64,000 nucleotides of DNA from Seongchinamella sediminis. GTDB taxonomy: Bacteria > Pseudomonadota > Gammaproteobacteria > Pseudomonadales > Halieaceae. How positions within the stretch are numbered: the stretch's first letter is position 1; each line of letters opens with the position of its first letter. Positions 16,356 to 24,713 of this stretch are shown here, one piece after another. Under the pieces are notes generated by a model. It did not search any database. It had not been told where the DNA came from and saw nothing but the letters and a program-made list of their open reading frames with translations. The position numbers and the translations under genes are program-made. Location of the stretch: NCBI RefSeq assembly GCF_003457605.1, contig NZ_QRAN01000020.1, positions 1 through 64,000 on the forward strand, given 5' to 3'.

Positions 16356-18680
16356 TTATGCGTGATGCCGCTTGCGCTTGCCATACACCAGAATGAGCAC
16401 AGCGGGGAGTAATAGTAGATCAAACAGCAGGGCAGCCAGCAGCCCGACGCAGGTCAGCAATCCAAAATAGGTGATGGGAACAAAGTCGGCTGCCAGTAAT
16501 ATCAGGAACTGGGTACAGAGAATAACTGTAGTGGCAGTGATGGCGCGCCCTGCCTGCCGGTACGTTCTAACGAGGGCGGTAGTAGCGTCTGCCCCTATTC
16601 TGAGTCGATAAATAAAGCCGTGATACACATGTATGGTGTCGTCCACGGCGATACCGACGGCCACGCTGGCGATCATGGCCGTGCCGAAATCCAGGCTGAT
16701 GCCGAAGGCCCCCATGGCGCTGAATATCAGCAGTATTGGCGCAACGTTAGGTATCATGCAGATCAGTGCGTCCTTCCATGAGCGCCAGAGAACCAGCATC
16801 AGGATAAAAATCAACCCGATCGCCCCAAGGATGCTTTTCAGTTGGCCTGCTATTAATAAATCCTCTTCGTCCGCAAACATGCGGCTGATCCCTGCGATAT
16901 CCCACTCCAGGCTGTCTCCGATATTCTCAGCCAGATAGTTTCTCATTCGACTCATCAGGTCGCTTATTTCGTTGGCTCCGTGCACATTGACATTCAGGCT
17001 TATGCGGGTGGTGGAAAATTCCTGGTCAACAAAGTCATACAGGTCTTCTCCGTCGTAGACAAACACGTACTGCCTGATCAGGTCGGGGTTATCGGGAATC
17101 CTGCTATATGCAAGATTTCCCGCGTTAAAGCCACGGTGCATTTCTTCGACAAAATCTGCGATCGAAATGCTTTTGTCGACCTCATCCTGGCTTGTTGCCC
17201 ATGTTTGAAAATTTCTGATCTGCTTGAGGCTTTCAGGCGAGATCAAATCGCCCCGTTCGCCGGGGGAGAGCACTACTTCCAGGGACGATGTGCCTGCCAT
17301 CGTCCGCTGTACATGTTCTGTGGCGATTCTTGTTTTATGCTCGGGAAAGAAAAACTTCAACAGGTTTGTTTCCGCCTCGATCTTTCCTATGTTGGAAGAA
17401 AAAATGGCGACAAGGGCTGCAGTGACAGATATCACCAGTACAGGGCGCCTGACACCACATTTAAATAGAATAGCGACAATACCGTCCAAACGATCTTTTC
17501 GGGTTGGTTTACTCGGCCACGGTTTGTGGTCGAATCGAATGAAAATGTGCTGCAGCAGATGGTACACAACAATATAAATCAGACCGACGCCCACGGCAGT
17601 GAACAGGCCGAGCATCCTGATAGGGGGTATTGAACTCAGGCTCAATGACATGAAGCCGGCCATCGTGGTCAAGGCGGTATAAAGTGCCGGGCGCCTGATT
17701 TCCCTGAGGGCTGCACTGATGCGTCTTTCCGGGTCCAGTCCACGTTTTGACGCGTACATAATTGCATTGAAAAAGTGAATGAGTGCCGCAAGTGTCAGTG
17801 CCGACAGCATCGGAGGAAGGATGCTGGATATCATGTTAAATGGCTGATCGAACAGTACATACAAGGCGATGGTCGAGTTGATCACAATACCCAGCACGAG
17901 CAGGCTAATGCTGACCGCCAGGACTCTGTGGAACAGTATCCAGATCAATCCTAATCCAATCAAAGCAATTGCCGGTATGAAGACAATGTTTTCTTTTATC
18001 GAGGCTCTGGTCTGTTCCACATCGGTCGTGATTTGACCTGCGACGGCAGACAGGTAATCACCGAGGTCATTCTGCTTGACCAGGTCAATGATGTAGTCCT
18101 GGAGTGCGAGCCGTTCAAGGCTGTTATCGATAGGAACTGGGAGAATGGCTATGGCCAAAGCACTCCCATCCGGCGAAACAAGAAGGCGATTGGCAAACCG
18201 GTCCGAAAGAATTCGTCGCTTGAGTTCGCCAGGTAAGTATTTTCTCAAGTCGCCGGCATCGACCAGTGGTTCGATCAAGAACCCGTCGCTTGTACCTGAT
18301 ATATGTTCCTGAGTTGTAATGCTGACAACTTTCTCGATTTGGGGAATGGATATTATCTGATCGGTAAGCGCAGATAGTGCCGCGATAAATTCAGGCTGGT
18401 ACAGCCCCTGTCCTTCAAACAACAAAACTATTCCCTGGTCACTGGGAAATCCTTCCCGCAGTTTGTCATCTATCAACACTGCAGGTGCGTCCGGTGGGAT
18501 ATACACCCGTGGCGAGTTATTTAAGGTGAGACTTAAGTTCAGTATCAGCGAAACGGTCGTTAACAGGACCAAAAACAATATGACCGCGTAAGATTTAACA
18601 GATTTATTTCCCTGGGAGCCAATTGACTTGGGCTGACCGCTGGTTGCATTGAGATCCTGCTCGGGAGATTTATGCTGCAT
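16356..18680 (-). CDS. RND/MMPL-family exporter (hydrophobe exporter-like)
   Basis: A 774-residue inner-membrane transporter with two copies of the RND half: one span near the N-terminus, a large periplasmic loop, then five to six spans, repeated. Seen: the AVGIAVDDTIHVYHGF block in the second half (residues about 680-700) and the matching TLAALIHFFNA in the first. ATG 18680 has GGAAAG 5 bases upstream; a TTG at 18707 would overlap the upstream gene by 4 bases and is also possible. It is the last gene of an operon with a beta-barrel protein, a LolA-like protein and an acyltransferase. Relatives (HpnN, MmpL) move lipids or lipid-like molecules, so an acylated product is the likely cargo. Confidence 0.82.
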   Translation of the reverse strand: MQHKSPEQDLNATSGQPKSIGSQGNKSVKSYAVILFLVLLTTVSLILNLSLTLNNSPRVYIPPDAPAVLIDDKLREGFPSDQGIVLLFEGQGLYQPEFIAALSALTDQIISIPQIEKVVSITTQEHISGTSDGFLIEPLVDAGDLRKYLPGELKRRILSDRFANRLLVSPDGSALAIAILPVPIDNSLERLALQDYIIDLVKQNDLGDYLSAVAGQITTDVEQTRASIKENIVFIPAIALIGLGLIWILFHRVLAVSISLLVLGIVINSTIALYVLFDQPFNMISSILPPMLSALTLAALIHFFNAIMYASKRGLDPERRISAALREIRRPALYTALTTMAGFMSLSLSSIPPIRMLGLFTAVGVGLIYIVVYHLLQHIFIRFDHKPWPSKPTRKDRLDGIVAILFKCGVRRPVLVISVTAALVAIFSSNIGKIEAETNLLKFFFPEHKTRIATEHVQRTMAGTSSLEVVLSPGERGDLISPESLKQIRNFQTWATSQDEVDKSISIADFVEEMHRGFNAGNLAYSRIPDNPDLIRQYVFVYDGEDLYDFVDQEFSTTRISLNVNVHGANEISDLMSRMRNYLAENIGDSLEWDIAGISRMFADEEDLLIAGQLKSILGAIGLIFILMLVLWRSWKDALICMIPNVAPILLIFSAMGAFGISLDFGTAMIASVAVGIAVDDTIHVYHGFIYRLRIGADATTALVRTYRQAGRAITATTVILCTQFLILLAADFVPITYFGLLTCVGLLAALLFDLLLLPAVLILVYGKRKRHHA

Positions 18681-18703
18681 GTCTTTCCAGTCTTCAGCTT
18701 CTC

Positions 18704-20197
18704 TCAAAAGTAAGCGCGCCAGCCAACTGTCACCACGGAATTATCCTGGTGAAACCCGCCCGGGGTTTCTTCGCTGCCGGCAAAATAGTGGCCGGCCAGG
18801 TAAATGGAGTAAGCGTTTCGGGGGCGATAGCTCAGCTCGGGATTCACATACACATCGTGCTCGTTGATACCGGTATAAAAACGAATATTCAGTTGCCATT
18901 TATCGTTGGCGAAGGGCATGTCGAAGGTCCCATTGAAGGAGTAGGTCTCTTCCCGGTCGAGAACCGGGCCGGCGTCGAGCAGGCTGAATCCGGTGATCTG
19001 CAGGTTTAGCCTGGCATCGCCGTCGCCGGGGAACAGTTCCAGCCCTACGCCCCAGTTGATACTTTCTGTCGTTGAAAATTCCCCATTGATTTCGGTGAGC
19101 GGAGTATCACTGAGCCATGCCGCTTCAAGTCTGAGGGTACCACCCAGCGCCTCGAAACCCACGTCTCCCCCTAGCACCCATGTGCGTGGATAAACGGATT
19201 CCAGCACGTTGCGAGCCGGGTCGTAGGCAAAATAAGGTGTCGTAGCGCGACCTTTTTGCGCAGTCAGACCATAGTCAAACATGGGCGTGATGCCGGTGAA
19301 ACGGATGCCTGCTCCCCCTTCCGAATCGTGTTCATCCAGCGATACCTTGCTGTTCCTGATGATGGTCCGGCTTAAGGGTGTTGGCTCGAGGCCAATGATC
19401 ACACCCTCACGCTGGTTGATCGGAAACCAGACGCTGTCTTTGTCGGGTAACTCGGCTCCCCTGAAACGGGGTAGAACGAAAGCGTCGAGTTTGTTATTCC
19501 CAACAAAATATTCCAGCCGCATCGCTAACGATGCGCGCCGGCGGTCAGTCATGTCGTCCAGTATAAATCGGGAAAGATCCTGCGTGCTGAGTCGATCCGT
19601 CGGTGGTAACTCATCAATTCTTCCCCACAGAATTTTCTGCGCCCCCAGGGTCATTCGCAGTCGATCCTTGTTGTAGCGAATCCATGATTCGCCGTAATCG
19701 ACCTTAAGCTCTTCCGCGTCCGCTGTCCCGTGCTGATAATAGCCATCGATCCTGCCGGAAAGCTTGAACTCCCATTTTTCTTCGAGGTTCCAGTTCAGGG
19801 ACGCGCGCCCGCTCAGGTACCCTTGCCCATCAGCTGCGGAATCATCATCGGGAAAAACGCCGTATTCCGCCCACAGTCGGTCGACTGAAAAGCCCTGGCT
19901 TTCGCTTGCGCCGTGCTTGACCTCTGCATCATCGCGGGATGGTGTATCCTGTAATTCGACCGTAATTGGCTCGCCTTCTGTATCCTGGTCGATGATGATT
20001 ATCTCATCGGCGTCGTCGGCAACATCGATCAGGGTTTCGTTACTGGCGACTACCCCATTTGACGGGCTGTACTGGGCTATATGCTGGTGTTGTGCTGCTG
20101 CCAGGCTATCGATTGGCATGGCCGCCACCAGCAATGCGCACCAGCCGGGCCAGCGGAGTACATTCGAGGTAAATTCAGGCACCATGCGGTGAAACAT
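18704..20197 (-). CDS. outer-membrane beta-barrel protein (DUF1302-like)
   Basis: A 497-residue protein with a signal peptide (residues about 15-34, ending SLAAA), an acidic linker (DVADDADEIIIIDQDTEGE) and then a barrel rich in alternating hydrophobic strands with a terminal aromatic residue (VGWRAYF). It resembles DUF1302 proteins, which often sit beside RND exporters and LolA-like proteins. Motifs seen: ILWGRIDELPPTD and LSTQDLSRFILDD. Its stop overlaps or abuts the exporter start and its start lies 4 bases after the LolA-like gene stop, so it belongs to this operon. Probable role: outer-membrane port for the exporter cargo. Confidence 0.75.
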   Translation of the reverse strand: MFHRMVPEFTSNVLRWPGWCALLVAAMPIDSLAAAQHQHIAQYSPSNGVVASNETLIDVADDADEIIIIDQDTEGEPITVELQDTPSRDDAEVKHGASESQGFSVDRLWAEYGVFPDDDSAADGQGYLSGRASLNWNLEEKWEFKLSGRIDGYYQHGTADAEELKVDYGESWIRYNKDRLRMTLGAQKILWGRIDELPPTDRLSTQDLSRFILDDMTDRRRASLAMRLEYFVGNNKLDAFVLPRFRGAELPDKDSVWFPINQREGVIIGLEPTPLSRTIIRNSKVSLDEHDSEGGAGIRFTGITPMFDYGLTAQKGRATTPYFAYDPARNVLESVYPRTWVLGGDVGFEALGGTLRLEAAWLSDTPLTEINGEFSTTESINWGVGLELFPGDGDARLNLQITGFSLLDAGPVLDREETYSFNGTFDMPFANDKWQLNIRFYTGINEHDVYVNPELSYRPRNAYSIYLAGHYFAGSEETPGGFHQDNSVVTVGWRAYF

Positions 20198-20201
20198 CTC
20201 G

Positions 20202-21038
20202 CTAGGAACCCTGGGGCCTGAAAGCTAATTCAGCGCTGTCGTCAGCCAGGGCCTGGTGGCTAAACAGGTTATCCGGCAAGCTCTGGTCGTATACGATCTG
20301 CGAGATATCCAGATGTGTTGTGTGGCCTGTCTTCAGGTTCTGCATCCTGCTACTGTAAACAGTCCAGTATCCCTGGACCTTACCGATTTTTCTTGCGGTC
20401 ATTCGCTTGATGGCTTGGTCACTCCCCCGGGTGTAATAGTCGATCCGCAGCGGGATCAGCAGCTCAGGGTGTATCCAGCTGACCCGCCGGGAGTAAACCG
20501 AGTTATCCGAATCGACAGGGACGCTTTCCAGCTGGTAGCACTCGATGTCCCCAATCCGTTCCTTGCCGATCAGGGTGTGCTCATCCTTGGCGACCTCGCG
20601 GTCCCTGAGGTCTTCATAGAAAAAATCCGAGCCGACGAAACGTCCGCCGCGGCGTGAAGAGGAGATTCTCCGCACGCGGTCCAGCGCGGGCAGGTAGAGC
20701 CATTGCTCGCTGTCGGCGCCGGCGGAGTCACGCGTCAACAGCCCTGTACCCTCGATATCCGCCGGTGTCATGAAACGCATCAGTGTCCAGCGCTGGGACG
20801 TGCCCTTGTCCTTTGCATAGCTGTAGAGCAGGCGAAGCCTGGGATCTGACTTCTCACTCTGAAGAGACATCACAACCCTAGCGCTGGCATCCTGGCCCTT
20901 TGGTCGGTCGTAAACCCGTTGTGCCAGTTGCAGCCCGGTGATATTTTGATCGTTATCTTCGGCGGCCGGGGCTACTGCCGCCATGAGTAGCAGTGAGCAG
21001 CAAAAAAAGAAACCCAGCGACCCTGCTAATCTAGTCAT
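20202..21038 (-). CDS. outer-membrane lipoprotein-sorting (LolA-like) protein
   Basis: A 278-residue periplasmic protein with a signal peptide (hydrophobic GSLGFFFCCSLLLMAAV, then AAAE). ATG 21038 is preferred over TTG 21044 because AAGG lies 7 bases upstream. The core matches the COG2834/LolA-like fold: RWTLMRFMTPADIEGTGLL, EQWLYLPALDRVRRI, GSDFFYEDL and IGDIECYQL. These proteins carry hydrophobic groups across the periplasm and are often encoded next to RND exporters. The order acyltransferase, LolA-like, barrel, exporter suggests that it hands the acylated cargo to the outer membrane. Confidence 0.8.
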   Translation of the reverse strand: MTRLAGSLGFFFCCSLLLMAAVAPAAEDNDQNITGLQLAQRVYDRPKGQDASARVVMSLQSEKSDPRLRLLYSYAKDKGTSQRWTLMRFMTPADIEGTGLLTRDSAGADSEQWLYLPALDRVRRISSSRRGGRFVGSDFFYEDLRDREVAKDEHTLIGKERIGDIECYQLESVPVDSDNSVYSRRVSWIHPELLIPLRIDYYTRGSDQAIKRMTARKIGKVQGYWTVYSSRMQNLKTGHTTHLDISQIVYDQSLPDNLFSHQALADDSAELAFRPQGS

Positions 21039-21144
21039 CGACAAACCTTAAGTCCTGCGTATCCTCAGGCAAACGAGTCTGGCAGGTGCACGTTTGTTGA
21101 GATTAATGCTTGAAACCGCACATGGTAGCACCAGACCAGGCAGC

Positions 21145-21888
21145 CTAGCTTCGAGGAGTATATTCAGACTCCAGTATTCCCTGGATGTCCAGGTAGAGTG
21201 CTTTAAGTTCGGGGTACATGTTGTCCAGCGTTTCCCTCAGTGTAACGAAATAGGGTGCACGCATTCCGTGATAGTCGATATCACTGCCCACCTTGGTGAC
21301 ACCTATGCCCGCATGAGAGAGCAGCCTGGGCAGGAAGGGTTCCATCATCGCAAAGCCGTTGGTGCAGCCCGCCATCCCCCCAAGGGCCGTGGCGGCGAGG
21401 TAACATGATACTGCGATGAGCGGAAAAGTGCGCTGTTCCTCCAGAGAGAATTTTTTCTCTGCAGCGACACCAAAGCGGGTTGTCTGCTCTCCCGACCGGC
21501 GGCGGAACTGGCTGTCAACTGCAAGTCGAGAGATTTCGCACATGCTATCTCTCTCCATGGGGTGCTTTTCGAAAAAATCGGCATCAAGGCTACCCTCGCA
21601 GAATTTTTCAAACGGCATCTGACCGCCACCCCTGGCAAGTACCACGCGAACACAACCAGCGGGAGTTCCGCTGGGCTTATGGGTTATCAGGCAGTGAAGC
21701 GAATCAGCGTCGAATTCATCTCGCTCGATGCCATCGGGAAATGAACTGGCGTCCTCATAGCCGAACTCTTCGCAATACACCCTATAACGCACTCTACCAA
21801 CGTTTTCCCTCTGATATTCCTGTTTTGCATAGGTAATATCAAAATATTCCAGGAAGTTTTCGGCCAGGGACTTGCTGCGGGCGTTCAT
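21145..21888 (-). CDS. PEP-CTERM/exosortase system-associated acyltransferase (paralogue 2)
   Basis: A 247-residue GNAT-like protein, paralogue of the one at 2842-3651. Shared blocks: NVGRVRYRVYCEEFGYEDASSFPDG, SLHCLITHKPSGTPAGCVRVV, MCEISRLAVDSQFRRRSGEQ and YHGMRAPYF near the C-terminus. Paralogue 1 has an extra C-terminal extension of about 20 residues. It heads the minus-strand operon with the LolA-like, barrel and exporter genes (106 bases to the next gene). Family knowledge suggests an N-acyl amino acid or similar lipid product; this has not been shown for exosortase systems that I can cite. Confidence 0.85.
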   Translation of the reverse strand: MNARSKSLAENFLEYFDITYAKQEYQRENVGRVRYRVYCEEFGYEDASSFPDGIERDEFDADSLHCLITHKPSGTPAGCVRVVLARGGGQMPFEKFCEGSLDADFFEKHPMERDSMCEISRLAVDSQFRRRSGEQTTRFGVAAEKKFSLEEQRTFPLIAVSCYLAATALGGMAGCTNGFAMMEPFLPRLLSHAGIGVTKVGSDIDYHGMRAPYFVTLRETLDNMYPELKALYLDIQGILESEYTPRS

Positions 21889-22375
21889 AGGATACGTTAT
21901 ATCCCCTTGACGTTAATAGCGAGCTGTCAGAGTTTGCCTGTGCTGCAGACTTATATTATCTGGTTTATTGTAATCCTCGGCGACCAAATTGCCAGTAAAT
22001 ATTGACGGAAAGAAGCATTACCGGGTCCATCTGTTGTATCCAAGGGGCAGAATCAAGTCCCCACTGGTTCATGATGTCGCTATGGCAATGGAATCGTGGC
22101 CATTAATCAGCGAGCCAAGGGGCACCTCGATTCCCAACGCCACAGCATGGCCGAATGTCGGGAGCTGAATGAATCAACCAGCATCCCTGGCGCATACTGG
22201 AGCTGGCTTCTCGGCTCAGAATCGCTGCGGTTTGACATGGTCGCAAAGATTACGCACCATTCCGCCCGCGTTTGCCATGACTTGAGTCTCGCGAGTTGCC
22301 GGTGGGATTCAGTGCTTTGTTTCCAAATAGTGACCAGCGGTCCAACGGAGAGAGTCGCACGATATTTACCGTGGG

Positions 22376-22404
22376 AAGCCCGCGTGGGTCGTCGGGCCTT
22401 TTTT
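22376..22404 (+). terminator. orphan rho-independent terminator, possible end of a small RNA
   Basis: Stem GCCCG (22378-22382) / CGGGC (22393-22397) with a 10-base loop, followed by CTTTTTT. There is no plus-strand gene upstream for several kb, so it either ends a non-coding transcript or is a relic. Confidence 0.55.
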
Positions 22405-22456
22405 CGCATTATCCGAGCTGACCTGCGGTCGGATTTTGCCGGAGACAGGCCCTTAA

Positions 22457-22484
22457 TTGACAAATCAGGATTTTTCTGTACTTT
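22457..22484 (+). promoter_or_regulatory. sigma-70-like promoter upstream of the c-di-GMP riboswitch
   Basis: Perfect -35 TTGACA (22457-22462), a 16-base spacer and TACTTT as a modest -10 (22479-22484). The predicted start is about 35 bases before the riboswitch. Confidence 0.4.
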
Positions 22485-22526
22485 TCTGCGCAATCTGTTT
22501 GACTGCCGACCAGAATAATAAGATTC

Positions 22527-22617
22527 TGCAAGTGTAAAGGGCAAACCCTCCTAAAGGGGGGGACGCAAAATCACCGGCCTAAGGGTGAAAACCTAGGGTA
22601 GCGGGATTGCCGGCAGT
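22527..22617 (+). promoter_or_regulatory. c-di-GMP-I riboswitch (GEMM-I)
   Basis: The conserved GEMM blocks occur in order: AGGGCAAACC, a first hairpin ending GGGACGCAAAA, CACCGGCCTAAG, then GGGTAGCGGGATTGCCGG. This matches the c-di-GMP-I class consensus closely. The loop of the first hairpin reads TAAA instead of the usual GNRA tetraloop. Downstream at 22655-22696 lies a long hairpin just before the subtilase ribosome binding site, likely the expression platform. It should sense c-di-GMP and tune the protease at 22712. Confidence 0.92.
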
Positions 22618-22654
22618 AAGAGCCATCAGCGGTACATTCGTTGTACCAGCCCGT

Positions 22655-22696
22655 GGTTGACACTCCCCTGCAATCCCCCCGGGAGTGAAATCAACC
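22655..22696 (+). promoter_or_regulatory. long hairpin between riboswitch and subtilase start, likely expression platform
   Basis: GGTTGACACTCCC (22655-22667) pairs with GGGAGTG...TCAACC (22681-22687 and 22691-22696): 13 bp with a 3-base AAA bulge and a 13-base loop. It ends at the base before the GTGGAG ribosome binding site of the subtilase. A smaller hairpin GGTACA/TGTACC lies at 22631-22647. With no clean T-run right after the stem, control of translation or a weak terminator are both possible. Confidence 0.6.
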
Positions 22697-22711
22697 GTGG
22701 AGCTTTTAAAA

Positions 22712-24580
22712 ATGTTTTTCTCTAACAAGCAAGGTCTTGCGGGACGGCGCCCGGGCATTGGAAGTCTGGGAAAATCCATGCTGGTGGCGCTTGGTTTGGC
22801 TATCGCCAGTGGAGGGCTCCAGGCCGCGCCAGATAGTGATAACCCCTGGCGTGAAGGTCGGATTCTGGTTAAACCCAAAGCCGGCCTGTCAGATGCAGAA
22901 TTTGACAGGATACTCAAGCGGCAAGGTGGCCGGGCGATCGGGCGGTTGCGGAAACTTGGCATCAAGGTGGTTAAGGTTCCGCCCCAGGCAGAGGACGCAG
23001 TGGCGAAGGCTCTGGCCAGAAACAGACACATCAAGTTCGCCGAAAAAGACATGCTGGTGGAGGCGTCGGAATTCATTCCGAATGACCCCAAGTATGCCGA
23101 AGCCTGGCACCTGCCAACTTTGAAAGCTCCGCTTGCCTGGGAGATGACTACGGCTCACGGGATCACCATCGCCATCCTGGATACGGGGGTAAATAGCGCT
23201 CACCCGGACCTGGTCGGTCAAGTCGTTGCGGGCTGGAACTCTGTGAGCCGCAATGCCGATACGGAGGATGTTAACGGGCATGGTACGAAGGTGGCCGGCA
23301 CCGCCGCTGCCACGACTGACAATGGTATCGGCGTAGCGGCGATTGGTCTGGGTGCGAACATCATGCCGATTCGTATCACAAACCGCAGCGATGGCTACGC
23401 CTACTGGAGCGATATCGCCAACGGGCTGACCTGGGCTGCAGATAAAGGCGCCGATGTGGCAAATATCAGTTACTCGGTCACCGACAGTTCCTCTGTCACC
23501 AGCGCTGCCCAGTACATGCGCAAGAAGATGGGGCTTGTTGTGGCAGCGGCAGGTAACGATGGTTCGGATCCGGGCTGGGGCGATAATCCCGCGATCATAT
23601 CGGTATCGGCCACCACGTCCGGTGACGCCAAGGCAAGCTGGTCGAACTATGGCAGCTACATAGATGTCGCCGCGCCGGGTGTGGGAATCCGGACCACAAC
23701 CAGTAGTGGAAGCTACGGTTCGGTCTCGGGCACGTCTTTTGCCAGCCCGGCAACAGCTGGCGTCATTGCGCTCATTATGGGAGCCAATCCTGGTCTGTCG
23801 CCGGATGAGATCGAGTCCATCCTCGAAGCGTCAGCCGATGATCTGGTCGACGGTTCTGACTGGCACGCCTACTATGGCCATGGGCGCGTTAATGCTGCGG
23901 CTGCAGTGGAAATGGCTCTTGGCACCGATCAGACGTCGATGGACTACGAGGCGCCGCAGGTGACAATCTTTTCACCCTCCACCGGCAGTACCGTCAACGG
24001 TATGATTACGGTAGACGTGAATGCAGTGGACAATGTCGGGGTTACCGAGGTCGCACTGTACGTGGCTGGCGAACTCGTCGGCACGGATTCCACCGCACCT
24101 TACCAATTCAGTTGGGATTCCACCCAATCCTGGGATGGAGAAGTCGCCTTTTCTGCGGTCGCCTACGATGCGGCTGGGAACGAGGGTGTCTCTGCCAATG
24201 TGGTGGTTGAGGTGGACAACGTTGCCGATGTCACCGACACGACACCACCCGCTGTGGACATCAGTAATCCTGCAGACGGCAGCACGGTAAGCAGGACAGT
24301 CGCCATCCGCGTGCAGGGGTGGGATGATGTAAACGTCGCCACGGTCAGGTTGTATATCAATGGGCAGCTCAAAAGTTCGGCTTCGTCCGCTACTCTCGAC
24401 TACTCCTGGAATACACGTAAGGAAGCGGACGGCGCCCACACCATAGTTGCAGAGGCAACTGATACTTCTGGCAATGCGGCCACCAGGTCTATTCAGGTGA
24501 ACAAAGGGTCAGGCAACGATACGGGTAGTGATACGGGTAACGATAGCGGCAACAAGGGCAACGGGAAGAAAAAGAAGTAG
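22712..24580 (+). CDS. secreted subtilisin-family (S8) protease with two Ig-like domains
   Basis: A 622-residue protein from ATG 22712; an in-frame GTG at 22685 lies inside the leader hairpin and is less likely. Order: signal peptide (ending GGLQAAP), an inhibitor-type prodomain with a fervidolysin/thermitase-like RILVKPKAGLSDAEFDRIL, then the catalytic domain with Asp in LDTGVN (about residue 156), His in NGHGTKVAGT (about 190) and Ser in GTSFASPATAG (about 340). Two repeated bacterial Ig-like domains (VTIFSPSTGSTV..., VDISNPADGSTV...) fill 410-600, and the end is a polar tail, GNDTGSDTGNDSGN then KKKK. There is no PEP-CTERM. A c-di-GMP riboswitch precedes it, so export of this protease is tied to the biofilm switch. 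Confidence 0.92.
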   Translation: MFFSNKQGLAGRRPGIGSLGKSMLVALGLAIASGGLQAAPDSDNPWREGRILVKPKAGLSDAEFDRILKRQGGRAIGRLRKLGIKVVKVPPQAEDAVAKALARNRHIKFAEKDMLVEASEFIPNDPKYAEAWHLPTLKAPLAWEMTTAHGITIAILDTGVNSAHPDLVGQVVAGWNSVSRNADTEDVNGHGTKVAGTAAATTDNGIGVAAIGLGANIMPIRITNRSDGYAYWSDIANGLTWAADKGADVANISYSVTDSSSVTSAAQYMRKKMGLVVAAAGNDGSDPGWGDNPAIISVSATTSGDAKASWSNYGSYIDVAAPGVGIRTTTSSGSYGSVSGTSFASPATAGVIALIMGANPGLSPDEIESILEASADDLVDGSDWHAYYGHGRVNAAAAVEMALGTDQTSMDYEAPQVTIFSPSTGSTVNGMITVDVNAVDNVGVTEVALYVAGELVGTDSTAPYQFSWDSTQSWDGEVAFSAVAYDAAGNEGVSANVVVEVDNVADVTDTTPPAVDISNPADGSTVSRTVAIRVQGWDDVNVATVRLYINGQLKSSASSATLDYSWNTRKEADGAHTIVAEATDTSGNAATRSIQVNKGSGNDTGSDTGNDSGNKGNGKKKK

Positions 24581-24645
24581 AGCGAGATGTGGGGGTCCAG
24601 CAAAACCCAGTATGCAACCGTTGTCGCGTAGTGCAAGGAGGATGA

Positions 24646-24674
24646 AAAATGCCCGGAGGTATTAGCCGCCGGGC
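24646..24674 (-). terminator. terminator of the variant PEP-CTERM gene
   Basis: On the minus strand GCCCGG...CCGGGC (arms at 24669-24674 and 24651-24656, extended by GG/CC pairs) is followed by ATTTTT. It lies about 40 bases after the stop at 24714. On the plus strand the T-run is broken (AGTTTCGTTT), so it may only weakly end the subtilase transcript. Confidence 0.6.
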
Positions 24675-24713
24675 AGTTTCGTTTCGATCAGTGGAGGAGG
24701 TATTGCCAGGGTT

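Larger units (their letters stand above)
21889..22526. other. 638-base intergenic region with orphan terminator and promoter
   Basis: Two overlapping opposite-strand open frames of 140-145 codons exist here, but both are rich in Arg/Ser, lack ribosome binding sites and resemble nothing. The supported elements are an orphan terminator (22376-22404) and a sigma-70-like promoter (22457-22484) leading to the riboswitch. Confidence 0.5.

Noticed and set aside
22096-22544. Opposite-strand open frames of about 140-145 codons
   Set aside because: They overlap each other and the terminator, lack ribosome binding sites and have random composition.
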